DNA of 30,951 bases from an uncultured Prevotella sp. (GTDB taxonomy: Bacteria; Bacteroidota; Bacteroidia; Bacteroidales; Bacteroidaceae). The notes under the pieces were generated by a model. It searched no databases, was not told the DNA's origin, and was given only the letters and a program-made list of their open reading frames with translations. Of the stretch, positions 1 to 7,893 are shown in pieces. The translations under genes were made by a program, and so were the position numbers. Every line of letters begins with the position of its first letter. Within the stretch, counting starts at the first letter, position 1. The stretch spans positions 1 through 30,951 of the forward strand of contig URJQ01000015.1 in the NCBI GenBank assembly GCA_900548195.1, in the 5' to 3' direction.

Positions 1-65
1 GAGACAGGACGTAGATGCGCACAAGAGAGTATAGATATTATAATAATGAAAAACATATATTGTCT

Positions 66-149
66 TCTATTCATTATCAAAATAATTTTGATTACCTATT
101 TATGATAATTATCTATTCATTATCAAAATAATTTTGATTACCTACTTAT
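66..149. repeat. AT-rich direct repeat, two 38-bp units
   Basis: Two nearly identical 38-bp units (66-103 and 112-149) lie 46 bp apart just downstream of the first gene's stop codon. Each holds the perfect palindrome TCAAAATAATTTTGA followed by TTACCTA and TTAT. A third copy with one mismatch in the palindrome-flanking part is at 24086-24123, also 3' of a minus-strand gene. The position suggests a 3'-end structure or a small dispersed repeat; no T-tract terminator is evident. Confidence 0.7.
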
Positions 150-166
150 AATCGTTTCGCTTTACC

Positions 167-577
167 TTACAATTCCTTTGGACAAAGAAAGGAGGAGATA
201 TAGATGATACCGGCTATCATCAAGGCGGTGCCTAACCCCACATAGAAGGAAGCTATGAAAGATAATGGGATGACTGGACACTGCCTGAGCAATATACCAA
301 ATGTAATCATAATTGCCATGATGACGTATGACTTTACTGGCATAATATCCCACACCTTACGCTTCTCTGGCGCTATCTGACGAATGCGGTGCACATTACG
401 GAAGAGCATCTTGACAAACATAATCGAAAACAGCAACATAGTGACTATGCTGCCCATGACCATCAATACTGTGGTGGAATAGAGGCTCTGCCATGACACC
501 ACGCCGATTCGGCAGACATTGAAGCCTGCTATAAGCCAGATGATTCCTGCTATGAATGCGAGTGATTTTGTTTTCAT
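167..577 (-). CDS. small integral membrane protein of unknown function
   Basis: This is a 136-aa protein if it starts at the ATG at 577 (MKTKSLAFIAG...). An in-frame ATG at 619 would add 14 very polar residues and is less likely, because the 577 start places a hydrophobic segment directly at the N-terminus. About four membrane-spanning segments are visible: residues ~5-20, ~32-55, ~85-98 and ~108-130. The connecting loop is basic (RNVHRIRQIAPEKRKV), which suggests that loop is cytoplasmic. I do not recognise the family. The gene lies 125 nt downstream of msrA on the same strand, and no TAnnTTTG promoter was found in the gap, so it may be co-transcribed with msrA. Confidence 0.7.
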   Translation of the reverse strand: MKTKSLAFIAGIIWLIAGFNVCRIGVVSWQSLYSTTVLMVMGSIVTMLLFSIMFVKMLFRNVHRIRQIAPEKRKVWDIMPVKSYVIMAIMITFGILLRQCPVIPLSFIASFYVGLGTALMIAGIIYISSFLCPKEL

Positions 578-675
578 TTTATGTTTGATTTTATTCTCCT
601 TATTTCCTTTATCTTCCAAAAGTTGAGCAGTACCTTAGTATTTAATCTAAGATAGTGAATTAGTAACTTGCCGAA

Positions 676-702
676 CACCAACAACCAACAACCAACAACC
701 AA
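676..702. repeat. short heptamer tandem repeat after msrA
   Basis: The stretch just outside the msrA stop codon consists of about three to four repeats of CAACAAC-type heptamers. It is non-coding and abuts the TGA stop at 703-705. Slippage here would not alter the msrA product unless it removed the stop. Confidence 0.6.
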
Positions 703-1641
703 TCAAAACTTCCGCGTCCTCATATGGCAATAAGGCTCACCGCCTGTTTTCTCATAGTAATTCTGATGGTAGGCTTCGCCAATATAGAATGGTTCCTCTG
801 GCAGAAGCAAAGTGTTGACCTCATCTCCCTTGTCACGGAGTATCTGTATCACGCGTTCAGCCGTTGCCTTCTGGTTTTCATCACGATAGAAGATACAACT
901 GCGGTATTGCGGACCGATGTCAGTGCCTACTCCATCCGTCTGTGCCGGGTCGTGAATCTCGAAGAAAAGTTTGCAGAGAGACTCGTATGACACCTCTTCT
1001 GGATTATACTCCACGATAATAGCCTCCACATGATGCGTCTTGTGATCACGCACGTCAGCATAAGTAGGGAATGCCTCTTCTCCACCAGTGTAACCTGCCA
1101 AAGTCTTCTGCACGCCTTTTTGCTTCTGAAAATGATGCTGAGTGCCCCAGAAACAGCCACAGGCAAATATTCCCACCTTTACGTTTCTGTCGGAAGGCGC
1201 ATGATAGATGTCCACCTTTGAGCATTCATCAATAGCAGCCTCGACCATCTCCAGTGCTTTGCCGTGCTTCTGCTGCAGGTCGGGATGCGCCTTCCCACGT
1301 TCAAAGTTGTGCTTTAGGTCATTGTATTTCACTTGCAGCGCGATAGGATTTCCTGACTCTATAATGCCTTGGATATAATCATAGTAATCACTCTCCTTCC
1401 CATGGGTAAGCACTCGGATGGCATTCACCACTCCTGTCGGGATGCCTTCTTCTATGAGATTATCAAATGTGACGCTTGTATCTTCCACTACATCATGCAG
1501 GAAACCAGCCATTTTCTCTTCATCTGTGTGTCCCATCAGTCCCACAGTCAATGGATGGAGGATGACAGGATAGCCATCGCGGTCAAGTTGTCCTGCATGT
1601 GCTGCAGTGGCGATGCGGAGCGCAATATCAATTGTATTCAT
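703..1641 (-). CDS. msrA: HD-domain (alarmone-hydrolase-like) / MsrA fusion protein
   Basis: This 312-aa protein has two domains. Residues ~1-145 resemble small (p)ppGpp hydrolases of the Mesh1/SpoT HD type: H29 in ILHP, H49-D50 followed by VVEDT, and D108 in KYNDLKHN fit the metal-binding HD pattern. Residues ~155-312 are peptide-methionine (S)-S-oxide reductase MsrA, with the catalytic C163 in GCFWG, the GYTGG motif, and YHQNYYEK near the end. C305 in the tail (YCHMR) is a candidate resolving cysteine. MsrA reduces methionine-S-sulfoxide in proteins using thioredoxin, and a thioredoxin gene lies at 5070-5366. The HD domain shows no synthetase part, so hydrolase-type activity is inferred only from the motifs. 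A Bacteroidetes promoter lies at 1680-1710. MsrA identity is secure; the HD substrate is not. Confidence 0.93.
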   Translation of the reverse strand: MNTIDIALRIATAAHAGQLDRDGYPVILHPLTVGLMGHTDEEKMAGFLHDVVEDTSVTFDNLIEEGIPTGVVNAIRVLTHGKESDYYDYIQGIIESGNPIALQVKYNDLKHNFERGKAHPDLQQKHGKALEMVEAAIDECSKVDIYHAPSDRNVKVGIFACGCFWGTQHHFQKQKGVQKTLAGYTGGEEAFPTYADVRDHKTHHVEAIIVEYNPEEVSYESLCKLFFEIHDPAQTDGVGTDIGPQYRSCIFYRDENQKATAERVIQILRDKGDEVNTLLLPEEPFYIGEAYHQNYYEKTGGEPYCHMRTRKF

Positions 1642-1679
1642 GCTATTATCTATTCTTTCGGTTATTTCTCATTTTGATG

Positions 1680-1710
1680 CAAAGGTACGAATTATATTCA
1701 AAAAAGCAAA
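1680..1710 (-). promoter_or_regulatory. Bacteroidetes-type promoter of the HD-msrA gene
   Basis: On the minus strand, TTTG (1710-1707) is followed after 19 nt by TACCTTTG (1687-1680). This matches the Bacteroidetes -33/-7 consensus and lies about 40 nt upstream of the ATG at 1641. Confidence 0.75.
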
Positions 1711-1742
1711 CATATCACGATAAAAAGCATAGAATATTCTAA

Positions 1743-4325
1743 TCATAACTCTCTCACCTCTACCTCCTTGACGAAAGGCTTGTCGAAGCCTTCGACATGG
1801 AATATTACTTTGGCTTTTCCTGTCTGCATGGTCGATTGCAGACGCACGAGTCCTTCACCGAAGTAAGTTGGCAGTTCGGTGGTGCGCCATGAGTCTTTCC
1901 TGCGCATATCGCCGGTCTCCACACCCAAGAGACGTACAGGACCTTCCACTTCCACTCGGAATTTCTTAGGTTGCATTTGCTGAATGCGACCTTCCTTATC
2001 CACGAGAGTAAGACGGATATGCGCCACTGTGCCACATTCCAACGGCATTTTTCGGCTTACTTTGCCACTGACATCGCCCTTTGACAAAGCCACCCTTTCA
2101 GAGTAATCTGGCTTTACGGCAGAAAGAACCGTGCGGTCAGCATCCAGTCTGACATCAGCCACCGGACCATGATTGACAAGCGAATCCCTCATCACTTCCT
2201 TGCCTCCCTTGTATCCCACTGCCAGGACTTTACCGGCACGTGCAGGAAGCTGCACCTTGATGCAATGGTCGGTGTAGTCTGCAGTCCTGCGAGGCTTCAA
2301 AGGCAACTGCGGATTGCTCCACATCGGGAAGAAGAACTGCACCGAGTCGCATGTGGTGTAACACCTTATTTCCACGCATCGGGAATCTTTATAGGGTAAA
2401 TCCCAGGTATCTGCCATCGGAGGATATTGCCAATGGTCCGTGCCCATAGCCTGATCAAAGCAGTTGTCACGCACCATCAGTTTCAGATAGTCCTTATCAG
2501 GTTGCCATGCTGGATGATAATAAGCCGCTTGCGGACGTTCCTTCAAGGTCATATCAAAGGGACAAGAGCACCAACCCTTTGCTGGCCAAGGGGATGACTC
2601 TCCTAAATAATCCACGCCTGCCCAAACAAACGAACCGGCTATGAAATCATTCTCTTCTACGAAATGCCAAGGATTCTTTTCCACGAAATCACGCACCAGA
2701 TTTTCTCTCAAACCGGAATAATAGACGAATGCTTCGCTCACAAACATCTTACGATTCGGGAATCGCTTATGGTCGGCTATCATCCTTGGTTCCAGATAAT
2801 TGTAGCCCACAAGGTCTGCCACATCTGCTATCTTGTCTTCAAAGCCCTGTTGGCACGCAAGCATAGTAGGACGAGTCGGGTCAAGGCGCTTCACTATGGC
2901 ATTCAATTCCTTTGCTCTATTGACGCCTTCATCATCCTTATTCCATGCTTCATGCACCTCATTGCCTATGCTCCACACGATTACAGAAGGATGATTACGG
3001 TCCCTCAGCACCATGTCTGCAATGTCCTGATGGGCATTATCGTCATAGAAAGGTGCATAATAGCCAGACTTCCACTTGTCGAATGCTTCATCGAGCACCA
3101 GCAGTCCGAGCGTATCGCAGATGGTAAGAAACTCTGGTGACGGAGGATTATGCGAGCATCGGATGGCATTGCATCCTATCTCCTTCATCGCTTTCAGTCG
3201 GCGCTCCCACATTTCATCTGGCACAGCAACGCCCAAACTGCCGACATCCTGATGGAGACACATGCCCTTCAGCTTCATATTCTTGCCGTTTAGATAAAAA
3301 CCTGTATTGGCTTCAAAGCGGATATCACGAAAGCCAAAGCTTGTCTCCACTTCGTCAACGAGTCTTCCTCTGCTATCCTTCACCTGGGTAAGGAGAGTAT
3401 AGAGTGTCGGAGCATCACAGCTCCAAAGCTTTGGACTCTTCACCGAAAGAGTGGCAACCGACTGACAGCCTGCGCTGTTGGCTTTCACAGCAACGGCAGA
3501 TGCCACTTCTTTTCCATATCTGTCAAAGATGGAGTGCGACACTCTACATCCGGTATCGCCTTCCACCTCAGTCTCCACCTTTACAGTTCCATCTGTCTTT
3601 GACGTTATGAAAATGCCATGTTCCTTGACGTGGACAGCATTATTCAGCTGCAACCAGACGTGGCGATAGATGCCCGAACCTGTGTACCAGCGGGATTGCT
3701 CCTCCCTATCCACATGCACTACGAGGCGATTTTCACCCACCTTATTTATATATGGAGTTATATTATATGAGAAACCTGTATATCCATACAAGTGATGTCC
3801 CAAGCGATGACCGTTGAGCCACACCGTAGCACGATGATAGACTCCATCGAAATGGATGCTGAGCTGATTGCCCTGTGTCAGCATTTTTCGGTATTCGGCA
3901 GGGATAACGAAGTCCTTGGCATATACGCCTTGACCGCCTTGAAGGTATCCAGCAGACCCTCCCACCTTAGGATCAAATGGCAATTCGATGCTCCAATCAT
4001 GCGGAATGGTGACTTTACGGAAGTCTTTGTCAGCGTATATCTGGGCAGAATGCGAAGTCGTTATCTCGCTTGCAGTCACCTGAGCCTGTTCTGGTTCGGT
4101 ATCATCTGTGACCTTTGTCTTTTTCGCAACCGATGAAGAGGCTGAAATATTAGGGTTTTCGATGCCGAGTGTGTTAAGCACTTTCGTTGCTTCTGCATGG
4201 TTGGCACATAGTCTGAAGGTCCATCCTTGGTCGAAAGTACACTGTATTCGTTTTTTGTTAGTTGCGTTTATTCCCAGACATAGACTTGCCATTAGGAATG
4301 ATAGGATTACGATTCTTTTTGTCAT
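1743..4325 (-). CDS. secreted glycoside hydrolase family 2 (beta-galactosidase-like)
   Basis: This 860-aa protein has an N-terminal signal peptide (MTKRIVILSFLMASLCLGINA), so it should act in the periplasm or at the surface on glycans. The order is the GH2 sugar-binding domain (~100-235, with PHDWSIELPF and SRWYTGSGIYRHVWL), an immunoglobulin-like domain (~235-335), the TIM barrel (~340-630) and a DUF4982-like C-terminal region. The catalytic acid/base is E456 in VWSIGNE and the nucleophile is E531 in FVSEAF. CSHNPPSPEF is the usual GH2 barrel motif. Residues ~42-92 form a polar, low-complexity insertion (VAKKTKVTDDTEPEQAQ) before the binding domain, which is unusual. No SusC/D genes are adjacent, so substrate cannot be read from context; beta-galactoside is a family default. 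A -7 box is at 4355-4362. Confidence 0.92.
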   Translation of the reverse strand: MTKRIVILSFLMASLCLGINATNKKRIQCTFDQGWTFRLCANHAEATKVLNTLGIENPNISASSSVAKKTKVTDDTEPEQAQVTASEITTSHSAQIYADKDFRKVTIPHDWSIELPFDPKVGGSAGYLQGGQGVYAKDFVIPAEYRKMLTQGNQLSIHFDGVYHRATVWLNGHRLGHHLYGYTGFSYNITPYINKVGENRLVVHVDREEQSRWYTGSGIYRHVWLQLNNAVHVKEHGIFITSKTDGTVKVETEVEGDTGCRVSHSIFDRYGKEVASAVAVKANSAGCQSVATLSVKSPKLWSCDAPTLYTLLTQVKDSRGRLVDEVETSFGFRDIRFEANTGFYLNGKNMKLKGMCLHQDVGSLGVAVPDEMWERRLKAMKEIGCNAIRCSHNPPSPEFLTICDTLGLLVLDEAFDKWKSGYYAPFYDDNAHQDIADMVLRDRNHPSVIVWSIGNEVHEAWNKDDEGVNRAKELNAIVKRLDPTRPTMLACQQGFEDKIADVADLVGYNYLEPRMIADHKRFPNRKMFVSEAFVYYSGLRENLVRDFVEKNPWHFVEENDFIAGSFVWAGVDYLGESSPWPAKGWCSCPFDMTLKERPQAAYYHPAWQPDKDYLKLMVRDNCFDQAMGTDHWQYPPMADTWDLPYKDSRCVEIRCYTTCDSVQFFFPMWSNPQLPLKPRRTADYTDHCIKVQLPARAGKVLAVGYKGGKEVMRDSLVNHGPVADVRLDADRTVLSAVKPDYSERVALSKGDVSGKVSRKMPLECGTVAHIRLTLVDKEGRIQQMQPKKFRVEVEGPVRLLGVETGDMRRKDSWRTTELPTYFGEGLVRLQSTMQTGKAKVIFHVEGFDKPFVKEVEVREL

Positions 4326-4354
4326 TGGTGATATAGTGGTTAGTTATTTAGGTG

Positions 4355-4362
4355 CAAAGGTA
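4355..4362 (-). promoter_or_regulatory. -7 element of the GH2 gene promoter
   Basis: The minus strand reads TACCTTTG, a perfect TAnnTTTG box, 30 nt upstream of the GH2 ATG. A clear TTTG at -33 is not seen; the upstream sequence there is the start of the truncated 4Fe-4S reading frame, so the distal element may have been replaced by rearrangement. Confidence 0.55.
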
Positions 4363-4366
4363 ATAA

Positions 4367-4738
4367 TTTCTCACCGTAATTGCTTTCTATCTTGTACTAT
4401 TTACTTTCTCTCATGTACCATCTGATGACGAACAGAGTGCTACTGTAGCAGTGGTGCTGGCTTTCATCTATGCTCCGCGCACTTGGTGTTCTTTCTGCCC
4501 TATGGGTACGCTTTCTTCATGGGTGGCACCTAAAAACGGGCACCTTTCTGATGGTTACCGTGGCATTAAGATCGGTGATAATTGCACTAAGAAATGTAAG
4601 ATGTGCGCCCGCGTCTGCCCTATGCAGCTCAACGCCTACGAGGCTCGTGGCAATGGAGAGGGCTTCAACCATCCTGACTGCATCAAATGCGGTAAATGCA
4701 CTTTGGCTTGCCCTATGAGGGCTTGCTCGTTAAAATAA
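4367..4738 (+). pseudogene. 5'-truncated 4Fe-4S binding membrane protein remnant
   Basis: An open frame from 4367 to the TAA at 4736-4738 encodes the C-terminal part of an NapH/CcoG-like 4Fe-4S protein. It has a hydrophobic stretch (VIAFYLVLFTFSHVPS), a second one (SATVAVVLAFIYAPRTW), then CSFCPMG, and two ferredoxin clusters (CTKKCKMCARVCP and CIKCGKCTLACP). No ATG precedes the first membrane segment: a stop lies at 4364-4366 and the first usable start is a GTG at 4451, inside the second helix. The frame begins 42 nt from the GH2 start codon, within that gene's promoter region. I read this as a gene that lost its 5' end by deletion. A short product from GTG 4451 (95 aa) keeping all cluster cysteines cannot be excluded. 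Confidence 0.65.
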
Positions 4739-4740
4739 GT

Positions 4741-5070
4741 TTAGGTGTTGGAGCCACACGAAGGTACTGATAGTGAGGCTCCAACAATAGATAACATCCC
4801 ACCGATTTCACCCTTATCTTCACTCACTATCTCATGGATGCGGTCTGCCTCCATCAGCACTTTCCGCGCCTGAAGGATAATTTTCTTTCCGGCAACGGTC
4901 GGTTTCACCACCTTATTTGTACGCTCAAAGATTCGAACATCAAGTTCTTCTTCCAGTTTTGCGAGCATTGCACTGAGCGTAGGTTGGGAGATTTTACACG
5001 CATCAGCCGCCTTCGCAAAGTTGCGAAGACGGTCGATAGCTACGATGTACTTGAGTTGCTGTATATTCAT
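4741..5070 (-). pseudogene. truncated LysR-family (OxyR-like) regulator, DNA-binding part only
   Basis: The frame starts at the ATG at 5070 (MNIQQLKYIVAIDRL) and gives 109 aa, compared with about 300 for LysR-type regulators. Residues 1-60 are the winged helix-turn-helix (FAKAADACKISQPTLSAML...), 60-88 the linker helix, and the protein stops after GEIGGMLSIVGASLSV, where the effector domain should begin. It is most like Bacteroidales OxyR at the N-terminus. The start codon overlaps the thioredoxin stop by one base (TAATG), so translation is probably coupled. The last codons run through a hairpin (4746-4786) shared with the converging 4Fe-4S remnant. It could be a dead gene or a free DNA-binding/dimerising fragment that still occupies the operators; the sequence does not decide. 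Confidence 0.7.
4746..4786. terminator. hairpin between the converging remnants
   Basis: TGTTGGAGCC (4746-4755) and GGCTCCAACA (4777-4786) form a perfect 10-bp stem around a 21-nt loop. It sits directly after the 4Fe-4S stop (4738) and inside the 3' end of the truncated LysR frame. It is a plausible bidirectional terminator, though neither side has a strong T-run. Confidence 0.55.
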
Positions 5071-5366
5071 TACTGATATTTTGCAATAAGATTCTTCAAG
5101 TCCTGCATTCTCATAGCGCCGCTCTGACGCCATAATTGCTTACCTTCCTTGAAGAGCATGAGCGTTGGAACTGACTGAATACGATAAGCTTCAGAGAGCG
5201 CTTGATTCTTATCCACATCTATTTTGAGGATACGAATGCCATCGCCAAGGTCCTCTTTTAATTGCTCAAGGACTGGATGCATCATCTTGCAAGGTCCACA
5301 CCAAGTGGCAAAGAAGTCAACTAAAGTAATTTGGTTGCCATTGATTATTTCATTGAATTTTTCCAT
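5070..5366 (-). CDS. thioredoxin
   Basis: A 98-aa cytoplasmic thioredoxin with the canonical active site WCGPC (residues 22-26) and the cis-proline in SVPT (P67). There is no signal peptide, and the length is slightly below the usual 105 aa. It supplies reducing equivalents to thiol enzymes such as MsrA, encoded nearby. Its TAA stop overlaps the ATG of the truncated LysR gene by one base (TAATG), which shows that thioredoxin is the first gene of a two-gene unit. A good promoter lies at 5416-5447, giving a leader of about 40 nt. Pairing with an OxyR-like regulator suggests the pair belonged to an oxidative-stress locus. Confidence 0.93.
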   Translation of the reverse strand: MEKFNEIINGNQITLVDFFATWCGPCKMMHPVLEQLKEDLGDGIRILKIDVDKNQALSEAYRIQSVPTLMLFKEGKQLWRQSGAMRMQDLKNLIAKYQ

Positions 5367-5415
5367 AAGTTAATCCTCCTGTTTATTTATATTATTTTCT
5401 TCTTTTATTTCACTG

Positions 5416-5447
5416 CAAAGATAAGCATTTTATTATAGACAAACAAA
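5416..5447 (-). promoter_or_regulatory. Bacteroidetes-type promoter of the thioredoxin gene
   Basis: On the minus strand, TTTG (5447-5444) is followed by 20 nt and TATCTTTG (5423-5416), an excellent match to the -33/-7 consensus. It is 50 nt upstream of the ATG at 5366 and divergent from the alcohol dehydrogenase promoter. Confidence 0.8.
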
Positions 5448-5531
5448 TGTTTATACCTATGAAACAATAGATATTTTCTATCATCAAAAGAAAAACATAA
5501 ACATCTGGACGGAATACTTATTATATTTTTG

Positions 5532-5539
5532 TACCTTTG
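5532..5539 (+). promoter_or_regulatory. -7 element of the alcohol dehydrogenase promoter
   Basis: TACCTTTG matches TAnnTTTG and lies 52 nt upstream of the ATG at 5592. The -33 element is weak (CTGG around 5505). Confidence 0.6.
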
Positions 5540-5591
5540 CATTCTGTAAATCAAACACTCTCATTACAAAAAAAAATCAAAATCAAAATAC

Positions 5592-6623
5592 ATGAAAGCA
5601 TTTACATACATAGAGCACGGCAAGTTTGCCATGACGGACAAACCGAAGCCTGTTATCCTGGAATCCACCGACGCTATCGTCAGAGTGACACTCAGCAGCA
5701 TCTGCACAAGCGACCTTCACATCAAGCACGGAAGCGTGCCAAGGGCTGTGCCGGGCATCACCGTGGGGCATGAAATGGTGGGAATAGTGGAGGAAACCGG
5801 CTCTGACGTGCAAGGCATCAAGCCGGGAGACAGGGTTACGGTCAATGTGGAAACATTCTGCGGAGAATGCTTCTACTGCAAGCATGGATTCGTAAACAAC
5901 TGCACTTCGCCCCACGGAGGCTGGGCTCTCGGCTGCCGCATCGACGGCGGACAGACGGAATATGTGCGCGTGCCACTGGCTTCACAGGGACTGAACCGCA
6001 TTCCCGACAGCGTGACCGACGAGCAGGCTCTCTTCGTGGGCGACGTTCTGGCTACGGGTTTCTGGGCTGCACGCATCAGCGAAATAAGCCAAGAGGACAC
6101 TGTTCTCATCATCGGAGCCGGTCCTACAGGCATCTGCACCCTACTCTGCGCTATGCTGAAGCAGCCTAAACGCATCATAATATGTGAGAAATCGGAGGAG
6201 CGTCGCGCCTTTGTACGTGAGCATTATCCTGACGTTCTGCTTACTACCCCTGAGGAATGTCTCGACTTTGTCAAAGCCCACAGCGACAATGGTGGCGCTG
6301 ATCGAGTGCTGGAAGTGGCAGGAAGCAATGGCTCTTTCCAGTTGGCTTGGCAGTGCGCACGTCCTAATGCCATAGTGACCATCGTCGCTCTCTACGACAA
6401 ACCGCAGGTTCTGCCTCTGCCTGACATGTACGGCAAGAACCTTACATTCAAGACTGGCGGCGTGGATGGTTGCGACTGTGAGGAAATTCTCGCTCTCATT
6501 GAGCAAGGAAAGATAGACACCACCCCACTCATCACCCACCGTTTCCCTCTCAACCAGATAGAAGAGGCTTACAATATCTTTGAGAACAAGATGGATGGAG
6601 TGATTAAGGTTGCGGTGTATTAA
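5592..6623 (+). CDS. zinc-dependent alcohol dehydrogenase (MDR family)
   Basis: This 343-aa enzyme of the medium-chain dehydrogenase family should interconvert alcohols and aldehydes or ketones with NAD(P)H in the cytoplasm. Catalytic zinc ligands are visible as C38 (SSICTSDLH), H60-E61 (VGHE) and D151 (GDVLATG). The structural zinc cysteines are C90, C93, C96 and C104. The Rossmann motif GAGPTG is at 175-180. The aspartate as third ligand resembles the secondary-alcohol dehydrogenases of clostridia and Thermoanaerobacter, but substrate remains an inference. The start is the only ATG near the motif-bearing N-terminus and follows an A-rich leader typical of this group. The gene is alone on the plus strand and is followed after about 20 nt by a long inverted repeat. 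Confidence 0.93.
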   Translation: MKAFTYIEHGKFAMTDKPKPVILESTDAIVRVTLSSICTSDLHIKHGSVPRAVPGITVGHEMVGIVEETGSDVQGIKPGDRVTVNVETFCGECFYCKHGFVNNCTSPHGGWALGCRIDGGQTEYVRVPLASQGLNRIPDSVTDEQALFVGDVLATGFWAARISEISQEDTVLIIGAGPTGICTLLCAMLKQPKRIIICEKSEERRAFVREHYPDVLLTTPEECLDFVKAHSDNGGADRVLEVAGSNGSFQLAWQCARPNAIVTIVALYDKPQVLPLPDMYGKNLTFKTGGVDGCDCEEILALIEQGKIDTTPLITHRFPLNQIEEAYNIFENKMDGVIKVAVY

Positions 6624-6643
6624 GTAAAAAAATTAAGAATCTT

Positions 6644-6779
6644 TTTAAAATGAAGAATGTAGAATGAAGAATGAAGAATTCGGATTACGTACTTCGGCTT
6701 GCGGTTATTCGTGAAGATTTCACAAGAAACAAGACTAACTCCCATTCTTCATTCTTCATTCTACATTCTTCATTTTAAA
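6644..6779. repeat. 36-bp perfect inverted repeat with 64-nt loop
   Basis: The left arm (6644-6679) and right arm (6744-6779) are perfect reverse complements over 36 bp, built from iterations of GAAGAATG/GAATGAA. It fills the gap between the converging ADH and membrane-protein genes and touches the stop codon of the latter. It may work as a bidirectional terminator. The internal iteration also suggests a dispersed repeat; shorter related stretches (for example CATTCTTCAT at 18419) occur elsewhere. Confidence 0.85.
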
Positions 6780-6781
6780 GA

Positions 6782-7636
6782 TTACTTCCTGCTTCTTCTG
6801 GCAGCAAACACCACATAACCAAGCAAAACGAGGAAGGCAAGGAGGATGCTGATCATCTGAGTGGAGTATTTCTCTGGCTCGATCCATATCTCATGAAAGA
6901 AATCCAGCCTGCCAAGCACTTCCACAGGAACCCAGAACACCACTACTGTTGCTATCGCCATACGGATGTTTGCACCCCAAGTGGAGAGCTTCAGTTGCTT
7001 CTTGAAGATAAAGAAACTGCCGAGAAGACAAGCCGCTGCGACGATGCTTGTCACGGGATGATGGTCGCCGAGGAAATTCTTGTCGTAGCAAAACATCAGG
7101 AGAAGATAGCTTGTCCACAGTATCATATTGAGCTCCATGAACGTGACGATACTGGTATGATGCGTCATCGGGCGCGCTGCAATCTCGTTCTTTCTTGAGC
7201 GGAAGAGCACGCGCTGCCACCAATTGATAAAGTTGCATCCATTCTTCGTGGAAAATATATAGAGCACCATTATCATCATCCACATTCCAAAGGTGGCAGG
7301 AAGGATGAGATACTCAGGGCGTGTCACCACTTCTCCATTCTCTATCTCAGGCTGAGTGCCCCATCGGGTGGCATAATACTGGAAGAGGAACTCTATCCAT
7401 CCCGTCCAAAAGAATAGTCCTCCGAACAGTCCGCAAAGCGTCTGCTTGGTGTCTCCTTTCACGAAAACGCCGGTGATTACTATGAGAAGGCCCGCCAATC
7501 CCATAAAGAAAGCTGAGTAATGAACTGCCTCCGGTGTCATGGTCTTGTCCATTATCATCATCATGGCATGGCCCAAAGGCATGGTAAAGAGTACTACGAG
7601 AAACGAGACGATTGATTTAATCCAATTGCTTTTCAT
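6782..7636 (-). CDS. polytopic membrane protein of unknown function
   Basis: A 284-aa protein dominated by about eight hydrophobic segments: ~8-28, ~40-60, ~66-86, ~112-130, ~165-185, ~195-212, ~225-245 and ~262-280. A conserved-looking loop between helices 3 and 4 is polar (YATRWGTQPEIENGEVVTRPEY), and a basic loop (RSRKNEIAARPMTHH) precedes helix 5, which suggests that side is cytoplasmic. The C-terminus is basic (ARRSRK). No enzymatic or transport motif was recognised. Nothing adjacent is co-directional within an operon distance: the downstream side is the 36-bp inverted repeat and the upstream side is a 580-nt non-coding stretch. It is probably a single-gene unit. Confidence 0.8.
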   Translation of the reverse strand: MKSNWIKSIVSFLVVLFTMPLGHAMMMIMDKTMTPEAVHYSAFFMGLAGLLIVITGVFVKGDTKQTLCGLFGGLFFWTGWIEFLFQYYATRWGTQPEIENGEVVTRPEYLILPATFGMWMMIMVLYIFSTKNGCNFINWWQRVLFRSRKNEIAARPMTHHTSIVTFMELNMILWTSYLLLMFCYDKNFLGDHHPVTSIVAAACLLGSFFIFKKQLKLSTWGANIRMAIATVVVFWVPVEVLGRLDFFHEIWIEPEKYSTQMISILLAFLVLLGYVVFAARRSRK

Positions 7637-7893
7637 TGATAGTCAGTGATTTTTGTATAATATAATTCAAAACTAATACGATTTTCATTGTAACTGAAGC
7701 GGCAATCTTTTGCCGATGCAAAGATAATAAATCATTCGTAATCTGGCAATACCTAAAAATGATTAATGTGGTTTTGTGGTTTTGTTGTCTGGTGGTTTCG
7801 TTGTTAGTTGCCATGAAGACAGACCATACGACAAAGGCACTATATTACATATTAGACTGCAAACCGACCAACCAAACACCAAAGCCACGAGCT

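Noticed and set aside
2664..3140. 158-aa open frame antisense to the GH2 gene
   Set aside because: It overlaps the conserved GH2 barrel on the opposite strand and has no domain or leader.
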